Positions 5,268 to 8,954 of a DNA stretch of 8,954 nt are shown in pieces (positions within the stretch are counted from its first letter, which is position 1; each line of letters starts with the position of its first letter). Where the stretch lies: contig JAHIPW010000018.1 of the NCBI GenBank assembly GCA_018903055.1, positions 1 through 8,954 on the forward strand, written 5' to 3'. The translations under genes were made by a program, and so were the position numbers. The notes under the pieces are model-generated. The model made no database searches. It saw only the letters and a program-made list of their open reading frames with translations, and was not told where the DNA came from. Origin of the DNA: DRGV01 sp018903055 [NCBI: bacterium]. Lineage in GTDB: Bacteria; UBP18; UBA7526.

Positions 5268-5275
5268 GGGGGGTG
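5268..5275 (+). promoter_or_regulatory. Ribosome binding site for the small coiled-coil gene
   Basis: A GGGGGGTG stretch matches the GGAGGTG consensus with one change and ends 4 bases before ATG 5280. It supports that start over the TTG at 5226. Confidence 0.6.
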
Positions 5276-5279
5276 TAAA

Positions 5280-5567
5280 ATGAAAAAAGAGGATTACCAA
5301 AGGGGAAGGAAGATAATTAGAAAAGATATGGAGAGATTGGTAGATAGATACTTAGAAGAGATTATTCGCTATAAGGAAGAACTGGCAAGGGTCGACCTTA
5401 CAAGAATAGAGAAGTCTAAGGAAGCAGCAGAAAAAACGGAGATGCGCAATGCCAAACTCTTGGCCCTCTTAGAGATCCAGGAGATTACTAATCAAATGAT
5501 TAAGGAATTAAATGTCCTCAAAATCAGTGAACCCCGCCCCTCACAAAGGAGCGAGGGTGAAGAGTAA
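5280..5567 (+). CDS. Small charged coiled-coil protein, unknown function
   Basis: I do not recognise a family. The 95-residue product is highly charged and helical, with no signal peptide or membrane segment. Residues about 10-40 (MERLVDRYLEEIIRYKEELA) and 45-75 have the spacing of hydrophobic residues expected of a coiled coil, so it probably forms a dimer or binds a partner. The last dozen residues (EPRPSQRSEGEE) are proline- and serine-rich, unlike the rest, and are encoded by a sequence resembling the intergenic repeat tail. The gene overlaps the MFS transporter gene by 11 bases and carries its ribosome site, so the two are translationally linked. ATG 5280 has a good ribosome site. The upstream TTG (5226) would add 18 residues of spacer sequence. 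Confidence 0.72.
   Translation: MKKEDYQRGRKIIRKDMERLVDRYLEEIIRYKEELARVDLTRIEKSKEAAEKTEMRNAKLLALLEIQEITNQMIKELNVLKISEPRPSQRSEGEE
5545..5551 (+). promoter_or_regulatory. Ribosome binding site deciding the MFS start
   Basis: AAAGGAG lies 5 bases before GTG 5557, inside the end of the preceding gene. The in-frame ATG at 5512 has no such site and would add 15 non-conserved residues. Confidence 0.65.
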
Positions 5568-6903
5568 GGCGCCCGGATTTAGAACGGTATTGAGTAATAG
5601 GAACTTTTTTTTCCTCTGGATTGGACAGGCGATTTCTCTTTTAGGGGATAAGTTCAACCAGATGGCTTTAATCGCCCTCGTTACCTTAAGAGCCCCCGGT
5701 TCCTTGAAGGAAATGACTCGCCTCATATTGTTTTTAAATCTTCCTATCCTCTTCGTCGGTCCCTGGGCCGGGGTCTATGTCGATAGGTGGAACAGGAAGA
5801 AGACCATGATCGTCTCAGACATCCTGAGGGGGTTAGGGGATCTGACCATCCCCCTAGTCGCCATCCCTTTGGTCGTCCTCCTCTCTTCTCTAAATGAATC
5901 TACTAAATTGCCTCTCTTTATTTCCTTATTGCCAATATATTTTATGATCCTCTTGGTCTATACTATCGCCTCTTTCTACCAGCCAGCCCAACTGGCCCTC
6001 ATTCCCCATCTGGTAGAGAGGAAAGGGTTTCTTACAGCAAATGCCGCCCTGAGGGCCGCCGCCATGGTGGCCATTATTATTGGAGCAAAGATGGGGGATT
6101 GGGTAATAGCCCAGATGGGAATAAATAGCGGATTCTATATCGATGCTGGCACCTTCTTCTTCAGTGCCCTATGCATCTCACTCATCGTCCTTCCGCGCTT
6201 GGTAAAAAGAAGAGAGAAACCGAAGAAGGCAAAATTCTATCCCCTGGTCAAGAAGATTAGCCAGGAGTTAATCGAAGGTTTAAAGATGGTCAAGGATAAT
6301 AGAATCGTCTTCTATGCTGTAGCCTCTATGGCCATCCTCATGGCTGGAACTGGAGCAATCTTTGCCCTCATCATCCTCTTCATCAAGGAGCACTTCGAGG
6401 CCTCCCTCATGGGAGGATTCTTTGGCTTCCTGGGGAAGGGGGCCTTAGGCACTATCTATGCCTTGTTGGGGGCAGGAATGGTTCTGGGGGCGATACTCAC
6501 CGGAAAGTTTGGTCAAAAAATAGCAAAAGAGAAGATTATTATGGGCAGTCTCATCTCGGCAGGGGTAGTCCTTTTGCTCATTGTAGGAATCCTGCCCTTT
6601 CAAGAATCTTTATCCAAAGAGGCATTCTTCTCCTTCTTTGCCCTCGCCTCATTACTCTTAGGAGGAGCGGTAATTCCGATTTGGATTGCCAGTGATACTC
6701 TCTTACATGAGGTTCTACCAGATGAATTCCGAGGAAGAGTTTTTGGTGCTCGAAGGACGATCTACATCCTCACCTTTCTCATCTGTAATTACCTGGTGGG
6801 GAGGTTTGCCCAGACCGAGGACCTGGGGATGGTTCTTGGCTTGGCAGTAGTCATTGGGGGAGTACTTGCCTTCTGGAACTATAGAGTCTTTAGGAGGGCC
6901 TGA
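5557..6903 (+). CDS. Major facilitator superfamily transporter
   Basis: This is a 448-residue integral membrane protein with about 12 hydrophobic segments in two halves separated by a charged loop (KRREKPKKAKFYP). The N-terminus FRTVLSNRNFFFLWIGQAISLLGDKFNQMALI and the GVYVDRWNRKKTMIVSD loop after the second segment (MFS motif A) are characteristic. A second motif-A-like region, FRGRVFGARRTIYIL, lies in the C-terminal half. The family exports or exchanges solutes across the inner membrane. Sequence style is nearest to EntS- or LplT-like groups, but the substrate cannot be read. The next gene starts within its stop codon (TGATG) and encodes an LpxL-like acyltransferase. This suggests a lipid or lysophospholipid substrate by analogy with LplT-acyltransferase pairs; that is inference. 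Confidence 0.9.
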   Translation: MKSKAPGFRTVLSNRNFFFLWIGQAISLLGDKFNQMALIALVTLRAPGSLKEMTRLILFLNLPILFVGPWAGVYVDRWNRKKTMIVSDILRGLGDLTIPLVAIPLVVLLSSLNESTKLPLFISLLPIYFMILLVYTIASFYQPAQLALIPHLVERKGFLTANAALRAAAMVAIIIGAKMGDWVIAQMGINSGFYIDAGTFFFSALCISLIVLPRLVKRREKPKKAKFYPLVKKISQELIEGLKMVKDNRIVFYAVASMAILMAGTGAIFALIILFIKEHFEASLMGGFFGFLGKGALGTIYALLGAGMVLGAILTGKFGQKIAKEKIIMGSLISAGVVLLLIVGILPFQESLSKEAFFSFFALASLLLGGAVIPIWIASDTLLHEVLPDEFRGRVFGARRTIYILTFLICNYLVGRFAQTEDLGMVLGLAVVIGGVLAFWNYRVFRRA

Positions 6904-7784
6904 TGGGCTATCTCCTGGCTTTAGTGAGATACTTTCTATACTATATGGGGAGGATTATATTCTGTCGCCTCCTTCCTAAAGAGTTAAGTTATAGAATTAC
7001 TCGGCTTATGGCTGATGCCCACTACTTCCTTGCTCGTCCCACAAGGAGAGCATTAATCTCTAATCTAAGGGTAGTCTGGGGGAAGGAAAAGGGTGAAAGG
7101 GAGATAAGAAGGATGGCCCACCGCACCTTCCGCAGATTCTCAGGCTACGCAGTAGACTTCTTTTACTCCCCCCAGATAAATAGGGACAATATCGATGATT
7201 GGGTCGAAATAAAGGACCTCCATTATATGGATAAGGCTCTTTCCCGAGGGAAGGGAGTGGTGGCCTTAAGCGCCCACTTAGGGAGCTGGGATCTGGGAGC
7301 AATTACCCTGGCCCTAAAAGATTATCCTATAAGTGCCGTTACTTTAAGACATGGGGAGAGAAGAGCCACAGACATCTTCCGAAAGCAGCGGGAAGCAAAG
7401 GGAGTAAAGGTCATTCCCTTGGGGGCAGCCGTAAGGAGATGCTTTCAAGCACTAAAAGATAATGAACTGGTGGCCATGCTCGGGGATTGGGATGTGGAAG
7501 GAAGAGGAATGAGGGTGGATTTCTTTGGCAGAGAGGCCGTTGTTCCCAGGGGTCCGGCCACCCTTGCCCTGGAGATGGGAGCAGCCATCGTTCCAACCTT
7601 CATGTTCAAAAAAGGCAATAGATATGAACTGACTTTTAAAAAACCCATTCTACCCAAGCCCACGGGTGTTAAAGAAAAGGACATTCTTAATCTTACGAAG
7701 GAGTATCTCAAGGTAATTGAGAAATATATCAGGAATCACCCCGAGGAATGGTTCCTCTATCATCAGATGTGGCCCTCCCCGTAA
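6903..7784 (+). CDS. LpxL/HtrB-like lipid A or lysophospholipid acyltransferase
   Basis: This is a 293-residue peripheral or single-span inner-membrane enzyme. An N-terminal hydrophobic stretch (MGYLLALVRYFLYYMG) anchors it. The catalytic H-x4-D motif is HLGSWD (His125, Asp130), where the family more often has H-x4-E or HFGNWE. Further family blocks are VIPLG plus MLGDWDVEGRGMRVDFFG at about 195-212, PRGPATLALEMGAAIVPTF at about 219-237, and the C-terminal HPEEWFLYHQMW. LpxL-type enzymes add secondary acyl chains to lipid A precursors, so an outer membrane with lipid A is suggested but not proven. Some members act on other lipids. The gene overlaps the MFS stop by one base (TGATG), meaning tight coupling. 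Length is close to the usual 290-310. Confidence 0.9.
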   Translation: MGYLLALVRYFLYYMGRIIFCRLLPKELSYRITRLMADAHYFLARPTRRALISNLRVVWGKEKGEREIRRMAHRTFRRFSGYAVDFFYSPQINRDNIDDWVEIKDLHYMDKALSRGKGVVALSAHLGSWDLGAITLALKDYPISAVTLRHGERRATDIFRKQREAKGVKVIPLGAAVRRCFQALKDNELVAMLGDWDVEGRGMRVDFFGREAVVPRGPATLALEMGAAIVPTFMFKKGNRYELTFKKPILPKPTGVKEKDILNLTKEYLKVIEKYIRNHPEEWFLYHQMWPSP

Positions 7785-7800
7785 AATCATTAGTCACTGA

Positions 7801-8007
7801 GCAGGTGAGAGAGTGGGAAAGTGAGCAGGCGAGAACGGGAGAAACGGAGAACGGGAGAAACGGGGAAGCGGTGAAGGTGAGCAGGCAAGCAATCAAGTAT
7901 CAAGTATCCAGCATCCAGCATCCAGGATCAAGGATCAAGGATCCAGTATCTGTGATCTGTGTGAATCTGTAACCATCTGTGTAAATCTGTGTCCGAACGG
8001 AGTGAGG
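7801..8007 (+). repeat. Composite intergenic repeat, copy 2
   Basis: This fills the 228-bp spacer behind the acyltransferase gene. Block 1 (7801-7890) is purine-rich, with GCAGGTGAGA, GAGTGGGAAAGTGAGCAGG and GAGAACGG/GAAACGG words, longer and more worn than in copy 1. Block 2 is nine heptamers from 7895 to 7957 (AAGTATC twice, CAGCATC twice, CAGGATC, AAGGATC twice, CAGTATC, TGTGATC). Block 3 has ATCTGT at 7955, 7965, 7975 and 7985, an exact 10-base period. Block 4 is TCCGAACGGAGTGAGG at 7992-8007, five bases before the next ATG. The block order is identical to that at 1901-2064. Confidence 0.9.
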
Positions 8008-8012
8008 AGAAA

Positions 8013-8675
8013 ATGAGAACCTGCGTTATTATTCCTGCCTATAATGTTGAGAAGAGCCTTCCCAGGGTAATTAAGAATGCGCAGAAGTACGTTGAAAAAG
8101 TAATCGTCGTCGATGATGGTTCAAGCGATGCTACTTTTATAAAGGCAAAAGAATCTGGGGCAGAGGTTCTAAGACATAGTAAGAACGAGGGCAAAGGAAG
8201 GGCCCTACGCACCGGATTAGAACATGTCCTAAAGAAAGGATTTGATCAAATAATCTTGATGGATGGCGATGGTCAGCACGATCCGAATGAGATACCAAGA
8301 TTCTTGAATGCCGCCCAGGATTCCCAGGCAGATATCATTGTCGGTTCCCGGATGGAGAGTGTAAGAGATATGCCCAGAGACCGCTTAGCGGTTAACAGGA
8401 TCGGCTCCTTCCTTACCTCTCTTTTGGCAAGACAGAGGATTCCAGACAGTCAATCCGGATACCGCCTGGTAAAGAGCCAGGTATTGAAAAAAATTACCCT
8501 CACCTCCCGGCGCTATGATGTAGAGTCTGAGATGCTTATTAAAGCGGGAAAGAGGGGGTTTGGGATAAAGAGTATCCCTATAAAGACCATCTATCGCCAA
8601 GAGATAAGCCACTTCCGTAAATTCTGGGATACTCTGCGGTTCATAAAATTAATCTTGAAGGGAATCTGGTGGTGA
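8013..8675 (+). CDS. Family 2 glycosyltransferase, DPM1-like
   Basis: This is a 220-residue cytoplasmic-face GT-A enzyme that transfers a sugar from a nucleotide sugar, possibly to a polyprenyl phosphate. The N-terminal strand CVIIPAYN at 4-11, VVDDGSSDAT at 32-41 (nucleotide binding), MDGDGQHDP at 83-91 (DxD metal site), VGSR at 110-113 and QSGYR at 147-151 are the standard dolichol-phosphate-mannose-synthase-like series. It lacks the C-terminal membrane segments of some relatives. ATG 8013 is chosen because MRTCVIIPAYN is a normal family N-terminus; an in-frame GTG at 7989 would add MSERSEEK from the repeat tail. GTGAGG at 8002-8007 is a plausible ribosome site. The gene overlaps the YjbQ-type gene by 4 bases (GTGA). 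Sugar and acceptor cannot be read. Confidence 0.92.
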   Translation: MRTCVIIPAYNVEKSLPRVIKNAQKYVEKVIVVDDGSSDATFIKAKESGAEVLRHSKNEGKGRALRTGLEHVLKKGFDQIILMDGDGQHDPNEIPRFLNAAQDSQADIIVGSRMESVRDMPRDRLAVNRIGSFLTSLLARQRIPDSQSGYRLVKSQVLKKITLTSRRYDVESEMLIKAGKRGFGIKSIPIKTIYRQEISHFRKFWDTLRFIKLILKGIWW

Positions 8676-8954
8676 AAACGCATAAAGAGGTCTTGAACAT
8701 TACTACAAGCAAAAGGACTCAATTAATTAATGTTACTTCTCAGGTCCGAAATATCGTAGGAAGGTCAAGGATTAGGGACGGGCTTCTCTCCCTCTATGTC
8801 AGCCATACCACAAGCGGTATCCTGATTAACGAGAACGAAGCAGGGTTAAAAGAGGATATAGAAAAGTCATTGGAAAAACTCTTTCCCAAAGGTGGAAAGT
8901 ATCTCCATAACCGGGTGGATAACAATGCCGATGCCCACCTCAAGTCAACCTTCA
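8672..8954 (+). CDS. YjbQ family (UPF0047) protein, 3' truncated by window
   Basis: Translation from GTG 8672 gives 94 residues running off the window end. VSHTTSGILINENEAG, then KYLHNRVDNNADAHLKSTF, contain the conserved His and Asn residues of the YjbQ/UPF0047 family (SHTTS, NEN, HN, AHLK). The family is a small trimeric beta-barrel of about 130-140 residues, so roughly 40 are missing. Members have been linked to a weak or secondary thiamine-phosphate synthase activity, but the physiological role is unsettled. The GTG shares GTGA with the glycosyltransferase stop, and GAAGGGA at 8656-8662 can serve as ribosome site. It is probably an operon partner of the glycosyltransferase by position only. 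Confidence 0.92.
   Translation, partial: MKTHKEVLNITTSKRTQLINVTSQVRNIVGRSRIRDGLLSLYVSHTTSGILINENEAGLKEDIEKSLEKLFPKGGKYLHNRVDNNADAHLKSTF

Larger units (their letters stand above)
5018..5279. other. AT-rich spacer, no gene
   Basis: These 262 bases hold no convincing reading frame. They contain the palindromic element at 5110-5258, including the small perfect palindrome AGGGATCCCT at 5125-5134, and the CCGAACGG word at 5262-5269. A reading frame upstream of ATG 5280 (from TTG 5226) runs through the palindrome and is not credible as coding. Confidence 0.75.

Noticed and set aside
7748-7972. Plus-strand reading frame across the end of the acyltransferase gene and the repeat
   Set aside because: It is out of frame with the real gene and composed of repeat translation; no family resemblance and no ribosome site seen.

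Overview
The window reads as part of a chromosome from an uncultured bacterium with a Gram-negative type envelope. The supports are a lipid A type (LpxL/HtrB-like) acyltransferase, the PlsY route of phospholipid synthesis, frequent GTG starts, tightly overlapping genes, and spacers packed with short repeats. The style reminds me of candidate-phylum genomes such as Omnitrophota, but that is an impression and not a demonstrated assignment. Every supported protein gene is on the + strand.

Left part (1-2632): plsY, gpsA and an HU/IHF-type gene are chained by 4-base overlaps. PlsY uses glycerol-3-phosphate, which GpsA makes. A composite repeat spacer follows, then a small MerR-type regulator, a second repeat-rich spacer and a tRNA-Pro (anticodon GGG, CCA encoded).

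Middle part (2631-5279): this stretch looks accessory. Directly behind the tRNA is a 12-bp inverted repeat enclosing palindromic hairpins. Three related hairpins stand in a row, the last ending 8 bases before a solitary 84-residue GIY-YIG nuclease gene. A nested hairpin lies behind that gene. Then come a membrane-anchored NodB-like deacetylase and a GNAT acetyltransferase, probably co-transcribed and clearly AT-richer than their surroundings (32-33% G+C in 60-base samples, against 50-53% in the flanking genes). A 262-bp AT-rich spacer containing a large imperfect palindrome closes the region.

Right part (5280-8954): a small coiled-coil protein overlaps an MFS transporter gene, which overlaps an LpxL-like acyltransferase by one base. 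Transport and acylation of lipids at the inner membrane is the natural common theme. A second copy of the composite repeat spacer then leads into a DPM-type family 2 glycosyltransferase, which overlaps a YjbQ-family gene cut off by the window end.

The most notable signals are two. (1) The tRNA-Pro / palindromic hairpin / GIY-YIG arrangement looks like a small nuclease-linked repeat element, comparable in layout to REP-RAYT systems. (2) A composite intergenic repeat occurs twice with the same four blocks in the same order: purine-rich 16-mers, ATC-ending heptamers, ATCTGT words about every 10 bases, and a 16-base CCGAAC...GTGAGG tail. In both copies it ends at the start codon of the next gene.
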